From NCBI GenBank assembly GCA_017962375.1, contig JAGCVJ010000011.1, positions 124,001 through 188,000 on the forward strand: a DNA stretch of 64,000 nucleotides, given 5' to 3'. Source of the stretch: Bacteroidales bacterium (GTDB lineage Bacteria; Bacteroidota; Bacteroidia; Bacteroidales; UBA932). Position numbers and translations under genes: made by a program. This document shows, piece by piece, positions 8,801 to 16,600 of the stretch; the stretch's first letter is position 1; each line of letters opens with the position of its first letter. The notes beneath the pieces were generated by a model. That model did not search any database and had not been told where the DNA came from. It saw only the letters and a list, made by a program, of their open reading frames with translations.

Positions 8801-9269
8801 ATTTGCTAACTTTACACAGAAAGATATCTCTGCAATTGAGAGAAGCGAGGAATACACCCTCAATCTTCCTTCCGGAGACGTGGTTCTCCAGAAGGGTGAC
8901 TACGAGATATCTTCAGAAGACATGCCGGGATGGCTCGTGGCCACTGAAGGGGCTCTGACACTTGCGCTTGACATCCAGATTTCCGAAGACCTGAGAAGGG
9001 AAGGCACCGCCAGGGAACTGGTGAACCGCATCCAGAACATCAGGAAAGACTCCGGATTCGAGGTGACAGACAGGGTATCGGTGACCATAGAAGCCAAGGA
9101 AGACGTTTCCCGCGCCCTTGAAGGCGACAACAACTTCAGTTCTTATGTCTGCGCCCAGACTCTGGCCAACAAGCTCAATCTGGCAGCTGCAGACTCCCCT
9201 GAACTGGAAGGCGCCCAGGAAGTTGAGTGGGAAGACGGCAAAACTTTGAAAATAAAAGTTGAAAGATAA
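5841..9269 (+). CDS. ileS: Isoleucine--tRNA ligase (type 2) with GIHH signature
   Basis: An 1142-aa class I synthetase that charges tRNA-Ile in the cytoplasm. It has the ATP-site signature in the N-terminal Rossmann part (PPSANGKPGIHH, residues 47-58), the CP1 editing domain (TTTPWTLPSN), the KMSKR loop (GEKMSKRLGN), the anticodon-binding helices and a long C-terminal region typical of the eukaryote-like type 2 enzymes. The signature normally read as HxGH is G55-I-H-H58, with first and third positions exchanged; the codons GGC ATT CAC CAC are unambiguous. The rest of the protein is intact and of normal length, so this is a functional variant rather than decay. See findings for the antibiotic implication. 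Confidence 0.97.
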   Translation: MGFAEYKKFDPVEIGKQVLEKWKQERCFENVVKAREGAPKFVFFEGPPSANGKPGIHHVMARSIKDAYCRYKTQRGFLVNRKAGWDTHGLPVELGVEKMLGITKEDIGKKISVDEYNLACRKEVMKYTAEWVALTEQIGYWVDMEKPYITYDNRYIETLWYLLKDLYNKGLLYKGYTIQPYSPAAGTGLSSHELNQPGCYRDVKDTTATVQFQVKKDEKSAFLFKGVNVIGEQSPENELSEGELFFIAWTTTPWTLPSNVALCVGPNIEYVRVAASNPYSGKQAIYIVAKDLVEVNFKKVEHKVLDSFKGKALEGVKYFQLLPWILPEENTMRVICGDFVSTEEGTGIVHIAPTFGADDDRVGKQNNIAPFTLKDKEGVWRPMVDRTGKFFRIEDLDEEFVKTRVQDSYLKYAGRYVKNAYDSSLAPDAETLDVDICVQMKMEGKAFKIEKHVHSYPHCWRTDKPVLYYPLDSWFIRATAVRDEMIELNKQINWKPEGTGTGRFGKWLENLQDWNLSRSRYWGTPLPIWRTEDKKEEKCIGSVAELYEEIDKAVSAGVMKSNPLRDKGFVPGDFSDENYFKIDIHKPYIDDVVLVSGSGKPMHRESDLIDVWFDSGAMPYAQETLKALGTPEFGQTADFIAEGVDQTRGWFYTLHAIHTMVSHTPAFKTVVSNGLVLDKKGEKMSKRLGNAVDPFDQLEKYGADALRWYMLTNAQPWDNLKFDEAGVDEVRRKFFGTLYNTYSFFALYGNVDGFTGREEEVPVEQRPEIDRWIISYLNSLIRDVKACYDDYDVTTAGRKIQEFVCDHLSNWYVRLNRKRFWGGTMNQDKLAAYQTLYSCLEAVAILAAPIAPFYTERLFLDLNAVSGRHSEPSVHMALMPNENESLIDKDLEERMALAQKSTSMVLALRRKVNIKVRQPLAKLMIPVIDSKVQDQLQKVQGIILSEVNVKEIEYITNTEGLITKKIKPMFKTLGKKYGKQMKEISSAFANFTQKDISAIERSEEYTLNLPSGDVVLQKGDYEISSEDMPGWLVATEGALTLALDIQISEDLRREGTARELVNRIQNIRKDSGFEVTDRVSVTIEAKEDVSRALEGDNNFSSYVCAQTLANKLNLAAADSPELEGAQEVEWEDGKTLKIKVER

Positions 9270-9290
9270 TAACACGTAAAAAGTTCTATT

Positions 9291-10223
9291 ATGGCAACAA
9301 AAGAGAAAAAGACAGCCAAGACAGCTCCTAAGAATGCTGCGGCTCCGGTAAAGAAGACTGTTGCAAAGAAGGCTCCTGCAAAGAAAGCTGCTCCAGCCAA
9401 GAAGGCCGCTCCGGCCAAGAAGGTTGTAGCCAAGGCTCCTGCCAAGAAGGCCGCTCCAGCCAAGAAAGTTGTAGCAAAAGCTCCAGCCAAGAAGGCCACT
9501 CCAGCCAAGAAGGTTGTAGCAAAGGCTACAGCCAAGAAGGCTGCTCCAGCTAAAAAAGTTGTAGCAAAGGCTCCAGCCAAGAAGGCTGCTCCAGCTAAGA
9601 AGGTTGTAGCAAAGGCCCCTGCAAAGAAAGCCGCTCCAGCTAAGAAGGTTGTAGCAAAGGCTCCTGCAAAGAAAGCCGCTCCAGCCAAGAAGGTTGTAGC
9701 AAAGGCTCCTGCAAAGAAAGCCGCTCCAGCCAAGAAGTCTGTAGCAAAGGCTCCTGCAAAGAAAGTGGTTCCTGCAAAGAAGGAAGAGCCTAAGGCCGTT
9801 GTAAAGCCTGCTGCTCCTAAGGCAGAGCCTGTAAAGAAAGAAGAGCCTGTTGTTCCTACAGTCCGCTACAGCGACGAAGATCTGCAGATGTTCAAGAAAG
9901 TTATTCTCGAGAAGCTCCAGAAGGCCAAGGATGATTATGAAATGCTTCGTTCCGCTATCACGCACCGCACCAGCAACGGAGTTGAGGATACATCTCCTTC
10001 ATTCCAGGTTATCGAGGAGGGCGCATTCTCCCTTTCAAAGGAAGAGAGCAGCCAGCTTGCCAACCGCCAGTACAAGTTCATCCAGAACCTTGAGGCAGCT
10101 TTGGTAAGAATCGAGAACAAGACTTACGGAATCAGCCGTGTAACCGGAAAGCTCATCCCTAAGGCCAGATTGCTGCTTGTTCCTCACGCAACTACAAATG
10201 TAGAGGACAAACAGAACAGGTAA
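9291..10223 (+). CDS. Histone H1-like repeat tail fused to DksA/TraR-like domain
   Basis: A 310-aa protein in two parts. Residues about 1-165 are almost only Lys, Ala, Pro and Val in 15-residue repeats (APAKKAAPAKKVVAK), like bacterial histone H1-like proteins. Residues about 185-310 form a coiled coil and a short C-terminal module (ALVRIENKTYGISRVTGKLIPKARL) of the TraR/DksA kind found in Bacteroidota. The usual YGIC/YGVC cysteine is Ser here and the protein has no cysteine, so it cannot hold a zinc finger. The tail should bind DNA or RNA and the C-terminal part may contact RNA polymerase; both are inferences. It lies between ileS and lspA, 6 bases before lspA. Confidence 0.85.
   Translation: MATKEKKTAKTAPKNAAAPVKKTVAKKAPAKKAAPAKKAAPAKKVVAKAPAKKAAPAKKVVAKAPAKKATPAKKVVAKATAKKAAPAKKVVAKAPAKKAAPAKKVVAKAPAKKAAPAKKVVAKAPAKKAAPAKKVVAKAPAKKAAPAKKSVAKAPAKKVVPAKKEEPKAVVKPAAPKAEPVKKEEPVVPTVRYSDEDLQMFKKVILEKLQKAKDDYEMLRSAITHRTSNGVEDTSPSFQVIEEGAFSLSKEESSQLANRQYKFIQNLEAALVRIENKTYGISRVTGKLIPKARLLLVPHATTNVEDKQNR
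9363..9786 (+). repeat. 45-bp in-frame tandem repeats (Lys/Ala/Pro-rich)
   Basis: About eight or nine imperfect copies of a 45-base unit encoding 15 residues such as APAKKAAPAKKVVAK. Copies differ mainly at synonymous third positions, which points to selection on the protein. Long ORFs on the opposite strand here are by-products of the repeat. Confidence 0.9.
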
Positions 10224-10229
10224 TTCAGT

Positions 10230-10889
10230 ATGAGCATCCGGGGGAAGAAGTGGACAATCCTTCTCGTGGCGATAATCCTGCTTGCCATAGACCAGGCTAT
10301 CAAGTTCTATGTCAAGCTGAGTTTTTCGTACGGCCAGGGGTTTGAGATGTTCGGCCACAGCAAGTGGGCCCAGATTCTGTTCATCGAGAACAACGGCATG
10401 GCTTTCGGCATGCAGCTGGGAGGAGTGTGGGGCAAGATTCTGCTCAGCTCTTTCCGCCTGATACTGATCGGCGTGCTGATCTGGTACATCAACCGTATGA
10501 TAAACAGGGGCAAGGCTCCTTGGGGCGTGGTGATAGGATTCACCATGATTCTGGTAGGGGCTGTGGGCAATATGATAGACAGCGCCTTCTATGGCCTGAT
10601 CTTCAGCGAGTCCACCTACGGCACGGTTGCCACTATGGTTCCTTTTGGAGAAGGCTACGCTCCGTTCATGCAGGGCAAGGTTGTGGACATGTTCTACTTC
10701 CCTATGATTCACGGCACCTGGCCTAGCTGGGTTCCAAGGGTAGGAGGGCAGGAATTCGAGTTCTTCCGTCCTATCTTCAATTTCGCCGATTCCTGCATAA
10801 CCTGCGGCGTTATATATATGATTCTTTTCCAGCGCAAGTATTTCGCGAAGAAAGAAGAGAATAAAGAAGAAGAGAAAAAGCAGGGCTGA
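10230..10889 (+). CDS. lspA: Lipoprotein signal peptidase (signal peptidase II)
   Basis: A 219-aa inner-membrane aspartyl protease that cuts prolipoproteins before the lipidated cysteine. Membrane helices lie near 8-24, 66-88, 98-116 and 183-201. Conserved motifs are LAIDQAIK, ENNGMAFG, GNMID (catalytic Asp117) and FNFADS (catalytic Asp187). The insert between the last two motifs makes it longer than the enterobacterial enzyme, as is usual in Bacteroidota. The C-terminus is a charged Lys/Glu tail. The many lipoproteins in this window are its expected substrates. It starts 6 bases after the H1-like/DksA-like gene. Confidence 0.97.
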   Translation: MSIRGKKWTILLVAIILLAIDQAIKFYVKLSFSYGQGFEMFGHSKWAQILFIENNGMAFGMQLGGVWGKILLSSFRLILIGVLIWYINRMINRGKAPWGVVIGFTMILVGAVGNMIDSAFYGLIFSESTYGTVATMVPFGEGYAPFMQGKVVDMFYFPMIHGTWPSWVPRVGGQEFEFFRPIFNFADSCITCGVIYMILFQRKYFAKKEENKEEEKKQG

Positions 10890-10897
10890 AAATCTTT

Positions 10898-10928
10898 TTT
10901 GCGATTTTGATTAAATCGCTTATATTTG
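10898..10928 (+). promoter_or_regulatory. Promoter of the tRNA-Ser genes
   Basis: TTTG (10898-10901), a 19-base spacer and TATATTTG (10921-10928): an exact Bacteroidota primary-sigma promoter, 10 bases before the first tRNA. Confidence 0.75.
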
Positions 10929-10938
10929 CAGCCCAATT

Positions 10939-11023
10939 GGAGAGATGGCAGAGTGGTCGATTGCGGCAGTCTTGAAAACTGTTGAGGTGAAAGCCTCCCG
11001 GGGTTCGAATCCCTGTCTCTCCG
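10939..11023 (+). tRNA. tRNA-Ser (anticodon TGA)
   Basis: An 85-base class II tRNA. The acceptor stem GGAGAGA pairs with TCTCTCC (11016-11022), followed by discriminator G. The anticodon loop CTTGAAA carries TGA at 10973-10975. A long variable arm (TTGAGGTGAAAGCCTC) and a T arm with GGTTCGAATCC are present. No CCA is encoded. Confidence 0.96.
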
Positions 11024-11028
11024 CGCTA

Positions 11029-11055
11029 GGCAGCTTTTTCGGGCTGCCTTTTTTT
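11029..11055 (+). terminator. Rho-independent terminator between tRNA-Ser genes
   Basis: The stem GGCAGC/GCTGCC (11029-11034 and 11043-11048) with an 8-base loop is followed directly by seven T residues. Confidence 0.8.
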
Positions 11056-11057
11056 AT

Positions 11058-11144
11058 GGTGAGTTGTCCGAGTGGTTGAAGGAGCCTGCCTCGAAAACAG
11101 GTTTGCAATAACATGCAACGGGGGTTCGAATCCCTCACTCACCG
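11058..11144 (+). tRNA. tRNA-Ser (anticodon CGA)
   Basis: An 87-base class II tRNA. The acceptor stem GGTGAGT pairs with ACTCACC (11137-11143), discriminator G. The anticodon loop CTCGAAA carries CGA, a long variable arm follows, and the T arm has GGTTCGAATCC. The base pair closing the anticodon loop is a C-A mismatch. CCA is not encoded. Since a terminator precedes it, it depends on read-through or a promoter inside the first tRNA region. Confidence 0.95.
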
Positions 11145-11164
11145 CGTTATTCCAAGATATTTTC

Positions 11165-11172
11165 TACATTTG
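11165..11172 (+). promoter_or_regulatory. -7 promoter box upstream of the CD225 protein
   Basis: TACATTTG, an exact -7 consensus, 28 bases before the ATG at 11201. Confidence 0.45.
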
Positions 11173-11200
11173 CATATAAATAAACAAAAAACATACATCG

Positions 11201-11680
11201 ATGGAAGACAATTACCAGGGCTACGACCCATCTCAGAACCAGTGGCAGGGCCAGGACCCTAACCAGCAGCAGGGTTACGGCTACCAGAATCAGCAGCCGA
11301 ACTACGGTTATCAGCAGAACTATCAGAACCAGCAGAACCCTTATGGCTACCAGCAAGGTTATCAGCAGGGCTATCCTTATGGAAACCAGCCGCCTAAGCC
11401 ATCAAACAACCTGGTTTGGGGAATATTGACTACAATCTGCTGCTGCCTTCCTTTTGGAATAGTGTCTATAGTATTTGCGGCAAAAGTAGATTCGCTGTAT
11501 TATTCAGGAAGATATGAGGAGGCTCAGACTGCAGCGAGAAAAGCCGGAACGTGGGCTGTGGTAGCGGCAATCGTGGGATTCCTTTCTTCTTGCGCCTATG
11601 GAATTTTGCAGCTGTATGCGGCCAAGAAAGGTCTCAGCCTTATTGACACCAGCATTTTCGACGGCACAGGACTGTATTAG
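11201..11680 (+). CDS. CD225/dispanin-family membrane protein with Gln/Tyr-rich N-terminus
   Basis: A 159-aa protein. Residues 1-68 are strongly enriched in Gln, Asn, Tyr and Gly (YGYQNQQPNYGYQQNYQNQQ and similar), a disordered prion-like composition. Residues about 72-140 match the CD225/dispanin pattern: NLVWGILTTICCCLPFGIVSIVFAAKVDSLYYSGRYEEA..., then a second membrane segment. Animal IFITM proteins carry the same domain; in bacteria its role is unknown. It forms a probable pair with the DUF2752 gene 9 bases downstream, a common neighbour in Bacteroidota. Confidence 0.85.
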   Translation: MEDNYQGYDPSQNQWQGQDPNQQQGYGYQNQQPNYGYQQNYQNQQNPYGYQQGYQQGYPYGNQPPKPSNNLVWGILTTICCCLPFGIVSIVFAAKVDSLYYSGRYEEAQTAARKAGTWAVVAAIVGFLSSCAYGILQLYAAKKGLSLIDTSIFDGTGLY

Positions 11681-11689
11681 CGGATACTG

Positions 11690-12091
11690 ATGCCTCGGTC
11701 CTTGGGCAAAATATGGATTTGGATAATTCCTGTCGCTATAGTGGCGGCAGGAATCTTTTATTATTTCTTTGATCCGACAACATCTGTATTGGCGCCCAAG
11801 TGCATCATGAAGGAGATTACCGGCTACCAGTGCCCGGGGTGCGGGTTCCAGAGGGCCGCGCACGCTTTTCTGCACGGGAGGGTGCTTGAGGCGGTGTCCT
11901 ACAATCTGTTTTTCATTATCGCGATACCTTATTTTCTGATTCTGCTGTACTCCACTCTGATGATGCACAGGGAGCATCCGTCCAGGACAACGGTGAGGCT
12001 CTACGATATGGCTACAAGCAGATACGCCGTTTTTTCATATATTGTCCTTTACTTGATCTGGTGGGTTGTCAGAAACATCATCGGGATGTAA
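11690..12091 (+). CDS. DUF2752 family membrane protein
   Basis: A 133-aa protein with three likely membrane segments and the family signature CPGCGFQRA after the first (residues about 48-56), where the cysteines could bind a metal or form disulfides. The function of the family is unknown. It starts 9 bases after the CD225 gene, so the two are co-transcribed. Confidence 0.85.
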   Translation: MPRSLGKIWIWIIPVAIVAAGIFYYFFDPTTSVLAPKCIMKEITGYQCPGCGFQRAAHAFLHGRVLEAVSYNLFFIIAIPYFLILLYSTLMMHREHPSRTTVRLYDMATSRYAVFSYIVLYLIWWVVRNIIGM

Positions 12092-12098
12092 AATTGAC

Positions 12099-12106
12099 TA
12101 TATTTG
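12099..12106 (+). promoter_or_regulatory. -7 promoter box for the ECF sigma gene
   Basis: TATATTTG, an exact -7 consensus. It ends 4 bases before the ATG at 12111, implying an almost leaderless transcript. Confidence 0.5.
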
Positions 12107-12110
12107 TTGT

Positions 12111-12659
12111 ATGGCTGGTTATGGGAGCGATATTTCTAATCAGATTTCAAGTCTGTACGAAAGTCACAGGAATTTCCTGTGCTTCTATGCTATGGGTTTT
12201 CTGAATTCTTATCAGGAGGCAGAAGATATCGTTCATTCTGTGTTCGAGAAGATGCTCAGCCGTGATTTAGATCTGAAAGACCAGTCATTGGCTTATTCTT
12301 ATATGCTTTCTTCAGTCAGGAACGCCTGTCTTAATTATCTGTCCAGAAAAAAGGTTCACGGAAAATACGCTTCTCATTTCTTGTCCGAGAACAAAGATTA
12401 TGATGACCGAAGCTTTGTAAACAGCCGAATAGAATCGGAAGTGCTGTGGGAGGTTTTCTCGAAGATAAACAATCTTCCAGATGGATGCCGTCAGGTTTTC
12501 ACGATGAGTTATCTTGACAATTTGTCCAACCAGGAAGTTGCAGACAGGCTGGGCATTTCGGTAAACACGGTAAAGAGCCAGAAAGCCAGGGCTAAAGAGT
12601 TGCTCAGGGAGTCTCTTAAAGATCTGTTTGCCGTTGCCGCCATTATTTTCGGCCTCTGA
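12111..12659 (+). CDS. ECF RNA polymerase sigma-70 factor
   Basis: A 182-aa protein from the ATG at 12111; longer frames upstream overlap the previous gene and the promoter box. Region 2 is seen around residues 20-45 (LCFYAMGFLNSYQEAEDIVHSVFEKML) and region 4 around 125-170 (LPDGCRQVFTMSYLDNLSNQEVADRLGISVNTVKSQ), with a helix-turn-helix. Such factors, held by a FecR-type anti-sigma protein, switch on the adjacent SusC/SusD-like genes when the receptor binds ligand. The fecR-like gene is directly downstream. Confidence 0.93.
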   Translation: MAGYGSDISNQISSLYESHRNFLCFYAMGFLNSYQEAEDIVHSVFEKMLSRDLDLKDQSLAYSYMLSSVRNACLNYLSRKKVHGKYASHFLSENKDYDDRSFVNSRIESEVLWEVFSKINNLPDGCRQVFTMSYLDNLSNQEVADRLGISVNTVKSQKARAKELLRESLKDLFAVAAIIFGL

Positions 12660-12723
12660 TTCCATCCTTTTTACTTTTTTGACTGTCTATATAACAGAAG
12701 GGGACATATACCCTTAATGTTAT

Positions 12724-13686
12724 ATGGAAAATATCGGTATAGACAGAGTCAAGCAGCTGCTTTTGTTGCATCTTATGCACGATCTGGATGAAAACCAGGA
12801 AAAAGAGCTGGATGACTGGAGAAAGGCGTCTGACGAAAACGAGGAATTGTTCAGGAGGATGTCGGATCCTAATTATTTGAGCCGCCGCCATCAAGATTAT
12901 CTTAAGGTCTTGGAGTCTGGAAGGTCTGCTTCTGAAAGCGGCGGCAAATCAAGGCGATTCTTATGGTGGGCGTTGGGGCTTGCGGCAGCCGCCGCAATTG
13001 CCATTGCCGTTCTTGTTCCGGGCCTTTGGAACGTGAAGATGATAACAGTGAACGCTCCTCAGAAGGGAATCGCTTCTCTTGTGCTTCCGGACGGGTCAAA
13101 GGTGTGGATGAAATCTTCTTCCTCAATCACTTATCCGGAACGGTTCGCAAAGGAATCCAGAGAAGTTTCTTTTACGGGGGAGGGTTATTTTGAGGTATCT
13201 GACGACTATTCCATTCCGTTTGTAGTTGACTGCGACGCCTTCAAGGTTAAGGTTACAGGAACCAAGTTTGACATCAAGTCTTATCGCGATGACAAACAGG
13301 CTCTTGCAGCTCTTATTGAGGGTGAGGTTGCGATTCTCTACGCGGACAGTACCGGCGCGGACAAGGTTGACAAGATGGTTGGAGGAGACCTGTCGATTTT
13401 CGACAAGACTTCCAGGACGAACACGGTGGTCAAGTCAAACACTTCAATTTATTCTTCCTGGATAGGGGGAGTCTACAGCTTTGACTCTGAAACTCTGGAA
13501 AATATCCTCAGGGAAGTTTGCCGTTACTATGGCTACAATTTAATTGTGGCCGACAGCTGTATCAAGGACAAGGTGCTGTCCGGCAGGCTTCAGATGGGCG
13601 ATGACGCGGAAAACATAATTTCCGCATTCCAGGATTTTCTTCCTGGACGCATAAAACTTGAATCGGACACCATTATTATTCAATAA
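12724..13686 (+). CDS. FecR-family anti-sigma regulator
   Basis: A 320-aa protein. The N-terminal cytoplasmic part (1-77) should bind the sigma factor, one membrane helix lies at about 79-102 (WWALGLAAAAAIAIAVLVPGL), and the periplasmic FecR domain (VLPDGSKVWMKSSSSITYPERF, GEGYFEVS) is followed by a C-terminal DUF4974-like/STN-like domain (ENILREVCRYYGYNLIV). It passes the ligand signal from the TonB-dependent receptor 13 bases downstream to the sigma factor. Confidence 0.93.
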   Translation: MENIGIDRVKQLLLLHLMHDLDENQEKELDDWRKASDENEELFRRMSDPNYLSRRHQDYLKVLESGRSASESGGKSRRFLWWALGLAAAAAIAIAVLVPGLWNVKMITVNAPQKGIASLVLPDGSKVWMKSSSSITYPERFAKESREVSFTGEGYFEVSDDYSIPFVVDCDAFKVKVTGTKFDIKSYRDDKQALAALIEGEVAILYADSTGADKVDKMVGGDLSIFDKTSRTNTVVKSNTSIYSSWIGGVYSFDSETLENILREVCRYYGYNLIVADSCIKDKVLSGRLQMGDDAENIISAFQDFLPGRIKLESDTIIIQ

Positions 13687-13699
13687 ATATTTTTGGCCT

Positions 13700-16600
13700 A
13701 TGAAAAAAAGAGATTCCAAATCCCTTTTTATGCTTCTTGTTGCGGCATTGGGCCTGTTGATTACAACAACGGGCTTTGCGCAGAAGAAAGGTCTTTACGA
13801 CGTAAAGTTTGATAACCTTTCTTTGAAAGAGGCATTGAACAAAATCTCCACTCAATGTGGGTACTATTTTGTTTATGAGGATGCAGATCTTGCAGGGGCT
13901 CCAAGGGTAAACAAGGAGTTCAAGCAGAGCACCATCGAGCAGATCCTTTCAGGCTGCCTCGAGGGAAGCAAGCTGACCTACACCGTAAACAAGAAGAATG
14001 TTTACATCAAGAAGGCGGCTGCAGCGTCAAACGCTCCTCAGAACAAGGCTTCCACGGCTAATTCCCAGCAAAACAAGACGGGGTATGTGACTGGAAGAAT
14101 TACAGACATCAACGGAGAACCGCTTCCTGGAGCATACGTTAAAGTGAAGGAAGAGCCTTCTGCAGGAACTTCATCAGACGCAGACGGAAACTACAGGGTA
14201 AGAATCAGCGATTTCTCCTCTCCAAGGACTCTTGTGATCTCATACGTGGGAATGCAGGAGCAGGAAATCAGCGTGGGCGGCCGCCAGGTGATTGACATCA
14301 CACTCAGGGAAGAGTATAACAAACTCGACCAGATTGTGGTTGTAGGTTACGGCGCTGTCAGGAAAAAGGATATCGCCGGTTCTGTACAGAACGTGACATC
14401 CGACCAGATCTCCGAGACCAATAATCCAACCTTCGAGAAGGCTCTCCAGGGAAGGGTTTCCGGTGTGCAGATCATCTCCAATTCAGGTATTCCTGGAGGT
14501 TCTGTATCCATCAGCATCCGTGGTAGGGGATCTATCAATGCCGGTACTCAGCCGCTGTATATCATAGACGGTGTGCAGATGACAAACGGCGGACAGTCTA
14601 CCAGCGTGGTTGAGAGCGCCAACGTGATGGGCGGTATCAACCCTAACGACATCGAGTCCATCACCATCCTCAAGGACGGTGCATCCGCTTCCATCTACGG
14701 TGCCCAGGCAGCTAACGGAGTCGTTATCATCACGACCAAGAGAGGTTCTGAAGGCAAGACTCGCGTTTCTTTCAGCGCAAGCGTAGGAGCACAGAAACTT
14801 GCCCGCAAGGTAAAGGTGATGACCGGTCCGCAGTGGGCCGAGTTCGCTCTTGAAGAGTACAAGAACTACGACGCTGTGTGGGGAACCAACTACTACCAGC
14901 AGCACAGGGATCTGTTCAAGACTTTCGGCTGGGGAGAAGACGGATATTCCGATGCCCAGACCACAGACTGGTACAAGGAAATCTTCCGCACCGCCATCTC
15001 TCATAACTACGAGCTCGGAGTTTCTGGCGGAAACGAGAAAACCCGTTTCTACATTTCAGGAAACTACAACAAGACAGACGGTGTTATCCGCCATACCGGC
15101 TATACCAGGGCAACGGGCAGGGTCAATCTTGCTCACGACCTGACAAAGTGGCTGACCATCAGCACCAAAAACACTTTCAGCCGCAATAACTACAACCAGG
15201 CTTCTACAGTGGCTGCGGCCAATCCGTCCAGAGCTGCAATGTTCCTCAATCCTGGAGTTTCTCCAAGAGACGAGGACGGAAACTGGATTATGGACCTGCC
15301 ATACGGATACCCTTTGTACAACATCCCTCAGATGCTGGAACTCAACGAGTATAACGCAAAGGTCAATAATCTGATTTCTTCAAACGACCTGACCTTCAAA
15401 TTCATGGAAGGGCTGGAGTTCAAGAGCAGTTACAATGTGGATTACACCTGGATCAACGAGCATCAGTACAGCGACCCTCGCACCAGGCTCGGTAACCGTC
15501 AGAATGGTGTTGTTTCAGCCCATACTACTGATGAAAGCATTTTCCAGACAGACCAGGTTCTGACATACAATACAGAATTGGGCAAGGATAGATTGACTGC
15601 AATGGCCGGTTTCTCTTACAGAGATTCCAGGTTCCATAGCATTACCGCTTCCGCAATCGGAGCGGCAACTCCTGGACTCCATCTGCTGGACAGCGCTCCA
15701 ACTCCTCAGGAGACTGGTGAGAGCTTCTCAGAGAGCAAGCTGGCCGGTTTCTTTGCAAGGGTGAACTACGCTCTCAGAGACAAATACATATTTACCGGAA
15801 CTCTCCGTTACGACGGATCCTCAAGATTCGGAAAAGACAACCGCTGGGGTTGGTTCCCGTCATTCTCATTTGCCTGGAGAGCCAAGGAAGAAGATTTCCT
15901 GAAAGATGTTGACTGGCTCAGCGATCTCAAACTCAGAGCCAGCTACGGTGTAACCGGAAACTCCAGCATCTCCAACTACGGAGCAAGAAGACTGTATTCC
16001 GGCGGATATGCCTATGACGGTATGACGGGCCTGATCGCTTCCTCTATCGGAAACCCTAAACTCTCCTGGGAGAAGAAACACTCCAAGAACGTGGGAGTTA
16101 CCGCAGGTTTCTTCAAGGGCAGAATTACATTTGACTTCGACGTTTATCGCGATGATACAAAGAATCTGCTCTATTCCAGAAGCATTCCTGAAACTACGGG
16201 ATTCAGTTCCATTTCATCCAATATGGGTGGCGTGAAGAACGAGGGATTCGACTTCCAGTTGAATACGATCAATATAGACAGGGAGAGTTTCAGGTGGGAG
16301 ACAAACTTCAACATCTCCTATACCAGAAACGCCATCACCAAGCTTCAGGACGGTCTGGACCAGATCGGAAGCCTGAAGGTCGGAAAGCCTATCATGGCGG
16401 AATTCGTTTACAAGTGGGCCGGCGTCAACGCATCTGACGGACGTCCGATGTACTATGACAAAGACGGTTACATTACATACAACCCTAGTCTTGCAGACAG
16501 ATACTGGATAAGGGGAAGAGACCCTAAATGGTACGGCGGTATGCTCAATACCATCAGCTGGAAGAACTTCACGCTGTCGTTCTTCCTGCAGTTCCAGGCA

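Noticed and set aside
9363-9786. Possible CRISPR-like or satellite repeat
   Set aside because: The units are contiguous, in frame and encode a regular peptide; there are no spacers.
8913-9965. Minus-strand open frames rich in Leu/Ser/Gly/Cys or Ala/Phe
   Set aside because: They are the antisense of the Lys/Ala/Pro repeats of the H1-like gene; the repetitive composition keeps frames open by chance.
10939-11144. tRNA genes as an integration site of a mobile element
   Set aside because: Both tRNAs are intact and neither integrase nor a duplicated tRNA 3' end is found in the flanking sequence.
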